Shown here in pieces: positions 32,148 to 41,271 of a DNA stretch of 64,000 nucleotides. Position 1 is the stretch's first letter. The number at the start of each line of letters is the position of its first letter. The position numbers and the translations under genes were made by a program. The notes below the pieces were generated by a model. The model made no database searches. It was given only the letters and a program-made list of their open reading frames with translations, and was not told the DNA's origin. Origin of the DNA: Arsenicicoccus cauae (lineage in GTDB: Bacteria; Actinomycetota; Actinomycetes; Actinomycetales; Dermatophilaceae); the NCBI RefSeq assembly GCF_009707125.1, contig NZ_WLVL01000016.1:1-64000 (forward strand), given 5' to 3'.

Positions 32148-32870
32148 TCAGTCGGACGTCACGGTGTCCACGAAGACATGGCTCGCGACATCAAGTGGGA
32201 GCGAAACGCCTTGCGAGTCCGTGGAGCTCACGCCAACGACGATCACCCGGTCGCCCTCGGAGGTGACCCGGACGCGGCCGCCCGGCAGCGCACCGGCCGC
32301 CGTCAGGAGCCCCAGCGCCTCGTGGTCGACCTGGACCGGCTCACCGATGCGACGGACGGTGACTGTGACCGAGGTCACGGAACCATCCGCGGAACCACCC
32401 ACGACGGAGTGCAGCGGGAGGAGCCCGGGGTCCTTGCCGTCGGTCCCGACCGACCCCAGCTCGTCCAGCCCGGGGATGGGGTTGCCGTACGGCGAGACGT
32501 GGTCGTCCCCGATGAGGGCCAGGATCTTGCGCTCCACCCGCTCGCTCATGACGTGCTCCCAGCGGCACGCCTCGTCGTGGACGTGCTCCCACTCCAGGCC
32601 GATGACGTCGAGGAGCAGGCGCTCGGCGAGGCGGTGCTTGCGCATCACGCGCATCGCCCGCAGGCGCCCGTCGGGGGACAGCTCGATCTCGCGGCTGCCC
32701 GCGACGTGCAGGAGACCGTCCCGCTCCATGCGGGCGACCGTCTGCGAGACCGTGGGCCCGGCGTGACCGAGGCGCTCGGCGATGCGGGCGCGCAACGGCT
32801 TGACGCCCTCCTCCTCCAGCTCGTAGATCGTGCGGAGGTACATCTCGGTCGTGTCGATCAGGTCAGTCAC
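32148..32870 (-). CDS. DtxR/IdeR-family iron-dependent repressor
   Basis: 240 residues from GTG 32870. An N-terminal winged helix (AERLGHAGPTVSQTVARMERDGLL) precedes the metal-binding dimerisation domain and a C-terminal SH3-like domain (about 165-235). With this start the residues fall exactly on DtxR numbering for both metal sites: Met10, His79, Glu83, His98, Cys102, Glu105, His106. Cys102 favours the iron-sensing DtxR/IdeR type over the manganese-sensing MntR type. With Fe2+ such proteins repress siderophore and uptake genes. A longer upstream frame was rejected because it lacks family sequence. Confidence 0.92.
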   Translation of the reverse strand: MTDLIDTTEMYLRTIYELEEEGVKPLRARIAERLGHAGPTVSQTVARMERDGLLHVAGSREIELSPDGRLRAMRVMRKHRLAERLLLDVIGLEWEHVHDEACRWEHVMSERVERKILALIGDDHVSPYGNPIPGLDELGSVGTDGKDPGLLPLHSVVGGSADGSVTSVTVTVRRIGEPVQVDHEALGLLTAAGALPGGRVRVTSEGDRVIVVGVSSTDSQGVSLPLDVASHVFVDTVTSD

Positions 32871-32968
32871 GGGACAAGCCTGCCACGGGCGCCTGTGGAA
32901 GTCCTTTGCGCCGCGCACGCCACGGCTCGGCCCGCCGATCGCGGGCCAGACGGGTGCGTCCGGCCAGA

Positions 32969-33688
32969 TCAGGGCATCTTGCGGTGACGCCGCCAGGACG
33001 CGGCGTCGTCGAGGTCGCCCTCCCCCACCCTGCCGTAGGCGATGCGGTCGTGCAGGCGCGAGGGCTGCCCCGCCCAGAACTCGACGTGGTCGCAGGCGAT
33101 CCGCCACCCGCAGAAGGACGGCGGCATGGGGATCTGCGCCTCCTGCCCGTCACGGGTGAACCGGGCGGCCTGCTCGGCATACCGGCGTCTCAGCTCCTCC
33201 CGGCCGCCGACCGGGGCGGACTGCTCGGAGGCCCAGGCGCTGACCTGCGAGCCCCACGGCCGGGTGCGCCAGTAGCCCTCCAGCTCCTCGTCGCCGAGCG
33301 GCACCGCGAGCCCCCGGAACCGGATCACCCGGTAGAGCGCAGACCAGCGCAGCGTCGCCGCCACGTGCGGGCGGACCGCGATCTGACGCGCCTTGGTGGA
33401 GCCGCTGTCGGTGATGAAGCCGGGGCCTGCCGGCGTGAAGAACTTCATCAGGACCGGCCGCACGTCGGGGACGCCGTCCGCGTCGACCGTGGCGAGGTCG
33501 AGGCAGTCGGGCTCGGTGCGGCCCCCGCTCGACGCGTCGTGCGCCACCGCCTCCGCCAGCCAGGTCGACGCCAGCGACCAGGGGCTGTCCCCGAGGGTCG
33601 CCTCATCGAGCCCCTCCCCCACGTAGTCGACGCGGGTGATGCCCTGCACCCCGGCGCCGCGCGCGTCGGGCACGTCCTTGTCCGTCAT
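32969..33688 (-). CDS. pdxH: Pyridoxine/pyridoxamine 5'-phosphate oxidase
   Basis: 239 residues. The FMN enzyme oxidises pyridoxine or pyridoxamine phosphate to pyridoxal phosphate. Family blocks are RPVLMKFFTPAGPGFITDSGSTKARQI, ATLRWSALYRVIRFRG, YWRTRPWGSQVSAWASEQSAPV and, near the C-terminus, VEFWAGQPSRLHDRIAYGR with the substrate-binding Arg-Leu-His. The length is typical. SerC and citrate synthase genes nearby repeat an arrangement seen in other actinobacteria. Confidence 0.92.
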   Translation of the reverse strand: MTDKDVPDARGAGVQGITRVDYVGEGLDEATLGDSPWSLASTWLAEAVAHDASSGGRTEPDCLDLATVDADGVPDVRPVLMKFFTPAGPGFITDSGSTKARQIAVRPHVAATLRWSALYRVIRFRGLAVPLGDEELEGYWRTRPWGSQVSAWASEQSAPVGGREELRRRYAEQAARFTRDGQEAQIPMPPSFCGWRIACDHVEFWAGQPSRLHDRIAYGRVGEGDLDDAASWRRHRKMP

Positions 33689-33736
33689 ACCCCGAGACTA
33701 GGCTGACCCGGTCACCGCGTCCTGAGGAGGTCCGCC

Positions 33737-34111
33737 ATGGCACGAGGCAAGGTCGGCGCCGTCAACAACCTGGTCAAGCTCGGCGTCAAGTACGGCCCGA
33801 TCGTCTACGAGGCGGTCAAGCACGGCAAGGAGCCCGCGCGCGAGCTGGCCGAGCGGCAGGTGGCCCGCAGCAACGCCCGCCGGCGCGCCCTCGAGCACGC
33901 CCACCATCTCGTCGACGGCTCGGTGCTCACGGTCTTCGACGGGGACCAGCGACTGTTCGTCGTGTTCAACGGCGACACCCCGGTGGCATCGCACCCGGCG
34001 AGCAGGAAGAAGACGCTGCAGGCGCTGATCGAGGGCTACGACCTCGACAAGCGCGTCCGGCCCGCGCCCCGGCGTCGCCTCACGCCGAGGGTCCGGCGCA
34101 CGGGCGGGTGA
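33737..34111 (+). CDS. Conserved actinobacterial hypothetical protein
   Basis: 124 residues, strongly basic at both ends (MARGKVGAVNNLVKLGVKYG; RPAPRRRLTPRVRR). The middle has LTVFDGDQRLFVVFNGDTPV, a probable beta-rich segment. An excellent ribosome binding site (GAGGAGG) precedes the ATG. It ends 7 bases before the citrate synthase gene, so they are co-transcribed. No function is known to me. Confidence 0.8.
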   Translation: MARGKVGAVNNLVKLGVKYGPIVYEAVKHGKEPARELAERQVARSNARRRALEHAHHLVDGSVLTVFDGDQRLFVVFNGDTPVASHPASRKKTLQALIEGYDLDKRVRPAPRRRLTPRVRRTGG

Positions 34112-34118
34112 TCGCGAG

Positions 34119-35192
34119 GTGTCCGGCACAGCTGACGTCGTGACCGAGATCGCGGAGGCCGACCGGGAGGGCGGCATCCTGCGCTACCGCGGCATCGACC
34201 TGCGCGAGCTCGTCGGCCACGTGCCGTTCGAGCAGGTGTGGGGGCTGCTCGTCGACGAGGCGCTGCACCCCGGGCTGCCGCCCGCCGAGCCGTTCCCCCT
34301 GCCGGTGCGCACGGGCGACGTGCGCGTGGACGTCCAGAGCGCCCTGGCCCAGCTCGCGCCCGTGTGGGGCTTCCGCCCGCTGCTCGACATCGACGCGGCC
34401 CAGGCCCGCGAGGACCTCGCGCGGGCCTCGGTGATGGCGATGTCCTTCATCGCGCAGTCCGCGCGCGGCGAGGACCTGCCCGCCGTGCCCCAGCGCGAGG
34501 TCGACCGCGGCCGATCCATCGCCGAGCGCTTCCTCATCCGGTGGCGCGGCGACCCCGACCCGCGGCACGTCGCGGCGATCGACAGCTACTGGGTCACCGT
34601 GGCCGAGCACGGCCTCAACCCCTCGGCGCTCACCGCGCGCGTCATCGCCTCCACGGGCGCCGACGCCGCCGCCTGCCTGTCCGGAGCCGTCGGCGCGATG
34701 AGCGGTCCCCTGCACGGTGGCGCCCCCCGCCGCGTCCTGTGGATGCTCGAGGACGTCGAGTCCGGCGAGCCCGCCGAGCGCGTGGTCCGGTCCGTGCTGG
34801 CCGAGGGCGGACGCATGATGGGCTTCGGCCACAGCGTCTATCGCGGCATCGACCCGCGCGCCGACGTGCTCAAGGCGGCCTGCCGGCGCCTCGGCGCCCC
34901 GCACTACGCGGCCGCGTGCGAGCTCGAGACCACCGCTCTCGCCGCGCTCGCCGCGCGCAACCCCGACCGGGTCATCGCGACCAACGTCGAGTTCTGGGCC
35001 GCGGTCCTACTCGACTTCGCCGAGGTCCCCGCGACCATCGTCACCCCGATGTTCGTGTGCGGCCGCACGGCCGGCTGGTCCGCCCACATCCTGGAGCAGC
35101 AGCGGGCCCGCCGCATGATCCGGCCCACGGCGCGGTATGTCGGACCGCCCCCACGACGCCTCGCCGAGGTCGACGCCGGTGACCCCGCCTGA
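34119..35192 (+). CDS. Citrate synthase 2 (CitA-type)
   Basis: 357 residues from GTG 34119. Citrate synthase condenses acetyl-CoA with oxaloacetate. Landmarks are GILRYRGIDLRELVG at the N-terminus, GAMSGPLHGGAPRRVLWML with the first catalytic His (LHGG), MGFGHSVYRGIDPRADVL with the second His (GHSVY), and NVEFWAAVLLDF with the catalytic Asp region near the C-terminus. It is shorter than the hexameric enzyme, as usual for the secondary citA form. A terminator hairpin follows. Confidence 0.93.
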   Translation: MSGTADVVTEIAEADREGGILRYRGIDLRELVGHVPFEQVWGLLVDEALHPGLPPAEPFPLPVRTGDVRVDVQSALAQLAPVWGFRPLLDIDAAQAREDLARASVMAMSFIAQSARGEDLPAVPQREVDRGRSIAERFLIRWRGDPDPRHVAAIDSYWVTVAEHGLNPSALTARVIASTGADAAACLSGAVGAMSGPLHGGAPRRVLWMLEDVESGEPAERVVRSVLAEGGRMMGFGHSVYRGIDPRADVLKAACRRLGAPHYAAACELETTALAALAARNPDRVIATNVEFWAAVLLDFAEVPATIVTPMFVCGRTAGWSAHILEQQRARRMIRPTARYVGPPPRRLAEVDAGDPA

Positions 35193-35215
35193 CCCGTGCC
35201 ACGCCACCGCGACAG

Positions 35216-35256
35216 TGGGGACGTTCGTGCTCGGTGGGCGGGCACGAACGTCCCCA
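35216..35256 (+). terminator. Terminator after citrate synthase
   Basis: A perfect 15-bp stem (35216-35230 with 35242-35256), 11-base loop, 23 bases after the stop. No U tract. Confidence 0.8.
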
Positions 35257-35339
35257 TCCAGGGCGGACCGGCCTGACGGCGCCGTCCGGATCTCGGCGGC
35301 CCGCCCGCGGCTGCGGCATACGGCTGGGAGGATGCCCGG

Positions 35340-36461
35340 GTGACCACCGAGATCCTGCTGCCCCCCGACCTGCTCCCCTCCGACGGGCGCTTCGGCTCCG
35401 GCCCCAGCAAGGTGCGCCAGGCCCAGGTGCAGCGCCTCGTCACCGGCGCCACCACGTGGCTCGGCACCTCGCACCGCCAGGCGCCCGTCCGTGACGTCGT
35501 GGGCTCGCTGCGCCGGGGGCTGGCGGATCTGTTCGCGCTGCCCGAGGGCTACGAGGTGGTGCTGGGCAACGGCGGGTCGACGGCGTTCTGGGACGTCGCC
35601 GCGGGCGGCTTGGTGCGCGAGCGGGCGCAGCACGTCGTGGTCGGCGAGTTCTCCAGCAAGTTCGCGCAGGTCACGCGGGAGGCGCCGCACCTGGCCGAGC
35701 CGTCGGTGCGCGAGTCCGCGCCCGGGACCCGGACCGCGGCGGTGGCCGAGGCGGGCGTCGACGCCTATGCCTGGCCCCACAACGAGACCTCCACCGGCGT
35801 GATGCTGCCCGTCGAGAGGGTGGCGGGCGCCGACGAGGACGCCCTCGTGCTGGTCGACGCCACCTCCGGCGCGGGCGGCCTCCCGGTGGACCTGTCCCAG
35901 TCCGACGTCTACTACTTCGCCCCGCAGAAGTCCTTCGGCTCGGACGGTGGGCTGTGGGTGGCGGTGCTGTCCCCCCGCGCGGTCGAGCGGGCGCACGAGC
36001 TGGCCACCACCGACCGGTGGGTCCCCGCCTCGCTGTCGCTGACGACCGCGATCGAGAGCTCGCGCAAGGACCAGACCTACAACACCCCCGCCCTCGCGAC
36101 CATCGCCATGATGGAGGAGCAGGTCCGGTGGTTCCTCGCGCAGGGCGGCCTGCCGTGGGCCGCGGGACGCACTGCCGACAGCTCCTCGCGGCTCTACGCG
36201 TGGGCCGAGCGCACGCCGTGGGCGACGCCGTTCGTGGCGGACCCGGCCGCCCGTTCGCAGGTCGTCGGCACCATCGACCTGGACGAGACCGTCGACGCCG
36301 CCCGCGTGTCAGCGGTGCTGCGCGCCAACGGGATCGTCGACACCGACCCCTACCGCAAGCTCGGGCGCAACCAGCTGCGGATCGCGATGTTCCCGGCGGT
36401 CGAGCCGGACGACGTCGAGATCCTCACGCGGGCGATCGAGCACGTCGTCGAGCGCCTCTGA
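35340..36461 (+). CDS. serC: Phosphoserine aminotransferase
   Basis: 373 residues of the actinobacterial SerC type. The PLP enzyme converts 3-phosphohydroxypyruvate and glutamate to phosphoserine. The PLP-binding lysine lies in YYFAPQKSFGSDGG; other blocks are FGSGPSKVR at the N-terminus, GNGGSTAFWD, HNETSTGV, LVDATSGAGG and NTPALATIAMM. The GTG start follows a GGGAGG-like site. It is the second step of serine synthesis; no serA or serB lies in the window. Confidence 0.95.
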   Translation: MTTEILLPPDLLPSDGRFGSGPSKVRQAQVQRLVTGATTWLGTSHRQAPVRDVVGSLRRGLADLFALPEGYEVVLGNGGSTAFWDVAAGGLVRERAQHVVVGEFSSKFAQVTREAPHLAEPSVRESAPGTRTAAVAEAGVDAYAWPHNETSTGVMLPVERVAGADEDALVLVDATSGAGGLPVDLSQSDVYYFAPQKSFGSDGGLWVAVLSPRAVERAHELATTDRWVPASLSLTTAIESSRKDQTYNTPALATIAMMEEQVRWFLAQGGLPWAAGRTADSSSRLYAWAERTPWATPFVADPAARSQVVGTIDLDETVDAARVSAVLRANGIVDTDPYRKLGRNQLRIAMFPAVEPDDVEILTRAIEHVVERL

Positions 36462-36480
36462 CCGGGGTCGGCGGAGCGGC

Positions 36481-36567
36481 TCAGCGGACCAGCGAGCCGT
36501 AGGCCGCGAGGGCCAGGCACACGGCGATCACGATCAGCGTCGCCGCGCGACGCACGCGCGGGGTCAT
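36481..36567 (-). CDS. 28-residue membrane peptide downstream of MFS gene
   Basis: A mini-gene encoding one membrane helix (ATLIVIAVCLALAAYGSLV) after a basic start (MTPRVRR). Its ATG overlaps the stop of the MFS gene by 4 bases (ATGA), implying translational coupling. It is too short for most gene finders. The function is unknown; it may be a small subunit or stabiliser of the transporter. Confidence 0.55.
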   Translation of the reverse strand: MTPRVRRAATLIVIAVCLALAAYGSLVR

Positions 36568-37862
36568 CGGGTCACCACCTCTGCCAGGTCGTGGTCGTGG
36601 GGCTCGAGCTGATCGGGGTGCACGACCTCGAGCCTGCGGCTGCCGGGGCGGCGCCGCAACCGCACGCCGTCCGACACCATGATGTAGGCCACAGCCGCGA
36701 GGCACGCGATCCCGGTGGCCACGGCGCCGACGCCGATCGTCCAGCGGGCACCGAAGGTGTCGCCGACCCAGCCGATGAAGGGCGCACCGAGCGGCGTCCC
36801 GCCCATGAAGATCGCCATGTACAGGGCCATCACGCGCCCCCTCATCTCAGGGTCGACGGACAGCTGCACCGAGGCGTTGGCGGTCGTCATGACGGTGAGC
36901 GCGGTCAGCCCGCAGGGGATCAGCAGGAGGGCGAAGGCGGCATACGACGGCGCAGCGGCCGCCGCGGCGCTGGCGAGGGTGAAGCCGCCGAGCGCGAGCA
37001 GCAGCACCCGCAGCCGCGGCTGGGCCCGGCGGGCCGACAGCAGGGCCGCCGACAGCGACCCGATGGCCATGATCGAGCCCAGCAGGCCGTACTCCTCGGC
37101 GCCGCGGCCGAACACGGTGGTGGCCATGAGCGCCATCGTGAGCTGGAAGTTCATGCCGAAGGTGCCGAGCATGAACACGATGAACATGAGCAGCATGATG
37201 TCCGGCCGTCGCCGGACATAGCCGAGCCCCTCCCGTATGGCGCCTCCGCCGCGTCGCAAGGGCGCCGGGTGGAGGTCGGAGACGCGCAGCCGGGTCAGGC
37301 TGAGGATGACCGCCGCGAAGGACAGGGCGTTGACGCCGAAGGCCGGTCCGGTGCCCCAGGCGCCGATGACGACGCCGGCCACGGCCGGTCCGAGCAGGCG
37401 GGCGGCGTTGAACGACGCGCTGTTGAGCCCGACGGCGTTGCCGATCAGGTCGGGGCCGACCAGCTCGGACGCGAAGGCCTGCCGGGTGGGGTTGTCGAGC
37501 GCCGCGGCGGCGCCCTGGGCGAGCGCGAGGAGGTAGATCATCCATAGCTGCGCGGTGCCGGTCACGACGAGGAGCCAGGTGAGGGCCGCAGTGAGGCCTA
37601 GGGCGGCCTGGGTCCACAGCAGGATGGTGCGCTTGGGGAAGCGATCGGCGGCGGCTCCGGCCCAGGGGGCGAGGAGCACGACCGGCGCGAACTGCAGGCC
37701 GGTCACGACGCCGAGCGCCGACGCCGAGTGGTCGGTCAGCTGGGTCAGGACCAGCCAGTCCTGCGCGACCCGGCCCATCCAGGTGCCGACGTTGGAGACG
37801 AGGCCGCCGAGGAAGTAGGTGCGGTAGTTGGGGACGCGCAGCGAGGCGAAGGTGGTGCTCAT
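36564..37862 (-). CDS. MFS transporter (DHA3/enterobactin-exporter-like)
   Basis: 432 residues, 12 predicted membrane segments. The N-terminus VPNYRTYFLGGLVSNVGTWMGRVAQDWLVL and GAAADRFPKRTIL (loop 2-3 motif) are typical of the MFS_3 group, as is DNPTRQAFASELVG. The group exports drugs or siderophores by proton antiport. The ATG overlaps the stop of the upstream MarR gene, so the two form an operon under MarR control, the usual setting for inducible efflux. Confidence 0.9.
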   Translation of the reverse strand: MSTTFASLRVPNYRTYFLGGLVSNVGTWMGRVAQDWLVLTQLTDHSASALGVVTGLQFAPVVLLAPWAGAAADRFPKRTILLWTQAALGLTAALTWLLVVTGTAQLWMIYLLALAQGAAAALDNPTRQAFASELVGPDLIGNAVGLNSASFNAARLLGPAVAGVVIGAWGTGPAFGVNALSFAAVILSLTRLRVSDLHPAPLRRGGGAIREGLGYVRRRPDIMLLMFIVFMLGTFGMNFQLTMALMATTVFGRGAEEYGLLGSIMAIGSLSAALLSARRAQPRLRVLLLALGGFTLASAAAAAAPSYAAFALLLIPCGLTALTVMTTANASVQLSVDPEMRGRVMALYMAIFMGGTPLGAPFIGWVGDTFGARWTIGVGAVATGIACLAAVAYIMVSDGVRLRRRPGSRRLEVVHPDQLEPHDHDLAEVVTR

Positions 37863-38317
37863 CGGGCGGCCACCTCCAGCAGCAGCGGGGCGGCCTCGGC
37901 GAGGACTGCGCGCTGCTCGGGGGTCATCCCCTCGAGGCGGCCGGCCATCCACGAGTCGCGGCGCCTCCGGATCGCCCTGGCCAGCCCCTCGCCCTCGGGC
38001 GTGAGCGACACGAGCACCTGGCGCCCGTCCGTCGGGTGGGGCTCACGACGCACCAGTCCGGCGTCGACGAGGCACCCGAGGGTGCGGGTCATGCTGGGGG
38101 CGCTGACGCGCTCGATCTCGGCGAGCTCCCCTGGGGTGCGCGGGGTCTCGAGCCGAAAGAGCACGCTGGCCTGGTGGGGCGCGATGTCATGGGTGCCCTC
38201 GTAGCGGATGCGCCGGCTGATGCGCTGGCAGGCGAGGCGCAGGTCGGTGGCGAGGTGGGCGAGGTCGTCGGCCTCGGTGGGGTCGGGCGAGTGATCGGTG
38301 AGCGTGTCCTGGGTCAT
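37859..38317 (-). CDS. MarR-family transcriptional regulator
   Basis: 152 residues. The winged helix runs from about 48 (HQASVLFRLETPRTPGELAEIERVSAPSMTRTLGCLVDAGLVRR) with the wing EPHPTDGRQVLVSLTPEG. The ribosome binding site AAGGAA precedes the ATG. An inverted repeat (38325-38350) overlaps this leader, so it probably represses itself and the downstream efflux gene until a ligand binds. Ligand unknown. Confidence 0.92.
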   Translation of the reverse strand: MTQDTLTDHSPDPTEADDLAHLATDLRLACQRISRRIRYEGTHDIAPHQASVLFRLETPRTPGELAEIERVSAPSMTRTLGCLVDAGLVRREPHPTDGRQVLVSLTPEGEGLARAIRRRRDSWMAGRLEGMTPEQRAVLAEAAPLLLEVAAR

Positions 38318-38324
38318 CGTTTCC

Positions 38325-38350
38325 TTAGCCTAGTTCATTACCTTGGCTAA
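38325..38350. promoter_or_regulatory. Operator for the MarR regulator
   Basis: Inverted repeat TTAGCC-N14-GGCTAA in an AT-rich stretch directly upstream of the marR-type gene, overlapping the ribosome binding region. Half-site centres are about two helical turns apart, as for MarR dimers. Confidence 0.6.
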
Positions 38351-38387
38351 CGATGATCCATCGCCGTTGATTCCCGGCCCGGATGAC

Positions 38388-38420
38388 GGCTGAGCCGGCT
38401 GAGCCGGCTGAGTCGGCTAG
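38388..38420. repeat. Short tandem repeat, 10-bp unit
   Basis: About three copies of GGCTGAGCCG-like units with one T variant in the last, between the MarR operator region and the deoC stop. Probably a slippage product; no function seen. Confidence 0.7.
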
Positions 38421-39070
38421 GCGGGGAAGCCGTCGAGCACGGCCTCGGTGCCGGACAGGCCGAGGCGCGAGGCCCCCGCCTCGATCATCTCGCGGGCCGC
38501 CTCGGCCGTGCGGATGCCGCCGGACGCCTTGACGCCCAGCCGGTCACCGACGGTCTCGCGCATGAGCCGGACCGCGTGCGCCGACGCCCCGCCGCTCGGG
38601 TGGAAGCCGGACGAGGTCTTGACGAAGTCGCCCCCCGCCGCCTCGGCCGCCTGGCACGTGCCGACGATCTGCTCGTCGGTCAGGGCTGCGGACTCGATGA
38701 TGACCTTGAGCAGGGCGCCGCGGGTCGCCTCGCGGACGGCGGCGATGTCGCGCTCGACCGCCTCGAAGTCCCCTGCCACGGCTGCGCCCACGTCGATGAC
38801 CATGTCGACCTCGGCGGCGCCGAGGCGCACGGACTCGGCGGCCTCCGCGGCCTTGACGGCCGAGGTGTGCTTGCCGCTCGGGAAGCCGCACACCACGGCC
38901 ACCGCGACGGTGGTCGACAGCGGCAGCATCGACGGCGAGACGCACACAGAGAACACCCCCAGCCGCTCGCCGTCCGCCACGAGCTCGCGGACGTCCTCGT
39001 GCGTGGCCTCGGGCTTGAGCAGGGTGTGGTCCACCATCTGCGCGACCTGGGAGCGAGTCAGCTGCGTCAT
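38417..39070 (-). CDS. deoC: Deoxyribose-phosphate aldolase
   Basis: 217 residues. DeoC splits 2-deoxyribose 5-phosphate into glyceraldehyde 3-phosphate and acetaldehyde. The Schiff-base lysine is Lys151 in FVKTSSGF; Lys181 in VKASGGIRT and Asp in EVDMVIDVG complete the active site. The length is normal. It lies left of the purine permease, consistent with nucleoside salvage. The longer upstream frame that enters the permease region was rejected. Confidence 0.95.
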   Translation of the reverse strand: MTQLTRSQVAQMVDHTLLKPEATHEDVRELVADGERLGVFSVCVSPSMLPLSTTVAVAVVCGFPSGKHTSAVKAAEAAESVRLGAAEVDMVIDVGAAVAGDFEAVERDIAAVREATRGALLKVIIESAALTDEQIVGTCQAAEAAGGDFVKTSSGFHPSGGASAHAVRLMRETVGDRLGVKASGGIRTAEAAREMIEAGASRLGLSGTEAVLDGFPA

Positions 39071-39150
39071 ACGACTCAGCCTAGTGGAGAGCCTCCCCCC
39101 GCCGGGGGCCACCAGTGGCCGAGCGGGGGGGGCCGTGCGCCGCCCCGCGG

Positions 39151-40647
39151 CTACTGCACGCCGAGGGCCGACTTGACGGGGGTGATGCAGAAGTAGAGGA
39201 CGAACAGCGCGGCGACGATCCACAGCAGCGGGTGGACCTCGCGAGCCTTGCGGCGGGCGATCTTGACGACGACGTAGGCGACGAAGCCCGCGCCGATGCC
39301 GACCGAGATGGAGTAGGAGAAGGGCATCAGGACGATGGTCAGGAAGGCCGGGATGGCGATCTCCATGTCGTCCCAGTCGATCCCGGTGACCTGCTGCATC
39401 ATCAGGAAGCCGACGACGATCAGCGCCGGCGTCGCGGCCTCGTAGGGGACGACCGCGACCAGCGGGGACAGGAAGGTCGCCAGCAGGAACATCACACCCG
39501 TGGCCACCGAGGCCAGCCCGGTGCGGGCGCCCTCCCCCACCCCGGCCGCGGACTCGATGTAGGAGGTGTTGGAGCTGACCGACCCCATCCCGCCCGCGAT
39601 GGCGGCGACGGAGTCCACGACCAGGATGCGCTGCGACCCGGGCGGGTTGCCCTCCTCGTCGAGCAGGCCGGCCTCGCCGCCGATGGCGACCATCGTCCCC
39701 ATCGTGTCGAAGAAGTCTGCGAGCAGCAGGGTGAAGACCAGCAGCGCCGCCGAGACGAACCCGATCTTGCTGAACGACCCGAGCAGGTTGAAGTGGCCGA
39801 GCAGCGCGAAGTCGGGGACGGCGAAGGGGTTCTTGGGCAGGGTCGGGACGTTGAGGCCCCAGCCGGTGGGGTTGACGACCTTGCCGCCGGGCCCGGTCTG
39901 GGAGCCGATGTGCAGCACCGCCTCCAGGACGATCGCGAGCACCGTCGCGCCGGCGATGCCGTAGAGGATGGCGCCCTTCACGTGGTTGACCATGAGCGCG
40001 ATGATCAGGAACAGCCCGACGACGAAGGTCAGCAGCGGCCACCCGTTGAGGAAGCCGCCGATGCCCAGCTCGACCGGGGTGGGGCCGCTCGGCTTGCGCA
40101 CGAAGCCCGCGTCGATCAGACCGATCAGGGTGATGAACAGGCCGATGCCGACCGAGATGGCGGTCTTGAGCTGCGCGGGGATCGCGTGGAACACCGCCTT
40201 GCGGAAGCCCGTCAGCACGAGCACGAGGATGATGATGCCCTCGAGGACGATCAGACCCATCGCGTCGGCCCAGGTCATCTGCGGCATCTGGGCCACGCCG
40301 TACGCCAGGAAGGCGTTGAGCCCCAGCCCCGTCGCGAGGGCCAGCGGGAAGTTGGCGACGACACCCATGAGGATCGTCATGAGCCCGGCGACCAGCGCGG
40401 TGCCGGCGGCCACGAGCATGCGCGCGCGGTCCGGGTCTCCCCCGCCGAGGAAGCCGCCGGTCGAGTCCGGGACGGTGCCGATGATGAGCGGGTTGAGCAC
40501 GACGATGTAGGCCATCGTGAAGAACGTGACGATCCCGCCCCGCACCTCCTGGCCGATCGACGAACCACGCTCGGTGATGCGGAAGTAGCGGTCGAGCCCG
40601 CCTGAGGGCGGCGCGTTGCGAGGGGTGCGGGAGGGGGCCTGCGTCAT
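39151..40647 (-). CDS. NCS2-family purine permease (AzgA-like)
   Basis: 498 residues from ATG 40647, with 12-14 membrane segments. The AzgA-type (guanine/hypoxanthine/adenine) signature is seen in [62 protein letters not shown] and [24 protein letters not shown]. It takes up purine bases with protons. It is transcribed toward deoC (80-base gap). I see no purine riboswitch upstream. Confidence 0.92.
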   Translation of the reverse strand: MTQAPSRTPRNAPPSGGLDRYFRITERGSSIGQEVRGGIVTFFTMAYIVVLNPLIIGTVPDSTGGFLGGGDPDRARMLVAAGTALVAGLMTILMGVVANFPLALATGLGLNAFLAYGVAQMPQMTWADAMGLIVLEGIIILVLVLTGFRKAVFHAIPAQLKTAISVGIGLFITLIGLIDAGFVRKPSGPTPVELGIGGFLNGWPLLTFVVGLFLIIALMVNHVKGAILYGIAGATVLAIVLEAVLHIGSQTGPGGKVVNPTGWGLNVPTLPKNPFAVPDFALLGHFNLLGSFSKIGFVSAALLVFTLLLADFFDTMGTMVAIGGEAGLLDEEGNPPGSQRILVVDSVAAIAGGMGSVSSNTSYIESAAGVGEGARTGLASVATGVMFLLATFLSPLVAVVPYEAATPALIVVGFLMMQQVTGIDWDDMEIAIPAFLTIVLMPFSYSISVGIGAGFVAYVVVKIARRKAREVHPLLWIVAALFVLYFCITPVKSALGVQ

Positions 40648-40871
40648 GTCCCCGGATCCTACCGGCGTGCCGTATGCCGCCCGCGCCGGCGCCACCAGGT
40701 GACCGCCCGGCGGCGGTACCCGGGTGACGCACGCCGGCCAGGCCTTGCGCCGGCAGGGCCGCGACCCCACAGTGCCCCCGAGTCACTCACGGGGAAGGAG
40801 CCGCCGTGGAGCCCGAGGTCGTCCTGCGCGCGCCGGGCGGGAGCTACTGGCCCGGGCACTAGCCTGGAGGC

Positions 40872-41114
40872 GTGACCGAGCAGCGCCGCCCCATCGACCC
40901 GACGACCGTGCCGCTGATGCGGGTGCGCACCGACCGGGTCGTGGCGCTCGGCACCTGGCTGTGGGTCGCCGCCCTGCTGGTCGTCCTGATCGTCCCGGAC
41001 CTGCACCTCGACTCCCGCGCCTGGTGGCCGTGGGCATGCGTGACGGGGATCGCGCTCGGCGTGCTGGGGCTGGCGTACGTCCGCAGCGGGCGTGGCGCCG
41101 ACAAGGGCGCCTGA
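40872..41114 (+). CDS. DUF2530 small membrane protein
   Basis: 80 residues with two membrane helices (VALGTWLWVAALLVVLIV and WWPWACVTGIALGVLGLAYV) and short charged ends. This matches the actinobacterial DUF2530 family, found near DUF3027 genes. GTG start. Function unknown. It converges on the DUF3027 gene. Confidence 0.82.
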   Translation: MTEQRRPIDPTTVPLMRVRTDRVVALGTWLWVAALLVVLIVPDLHLDSRAWWPWACVTGIALGVLGLAYVRSGRGADKGA

Positions 41115-41133
41115 CGGCCCGAGGGTCGTCCGG

Positions 41134-41155
41134 GAGCGTGCACAACTGCTGCACA
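41134..41155. repeat. Dyad element, copy 1
   Basis: A 22-base word with the dyad GTGCA-N7-TGCAC in its centre. Copy 2 at 63043-63064 differs at one base. A partial inverted copy (GTGCAGCAGCTGGTTGCGC) follows at about 41228. It lies between convergent DUF2530 and DUF3027 genes. Confidence 0.55.
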
Positions 41156-41271
41156 TCTGCAGCGCGCCCTGCTGGGGGCTCGCGAGTTCCGTTGTGGCGC
41201 AACACCCCGTCGTGCGGACGCGCTCATGAGTGCAGCAGCTGGTTGCGCGCGGACCGCAGGGCGCGGTCGGC

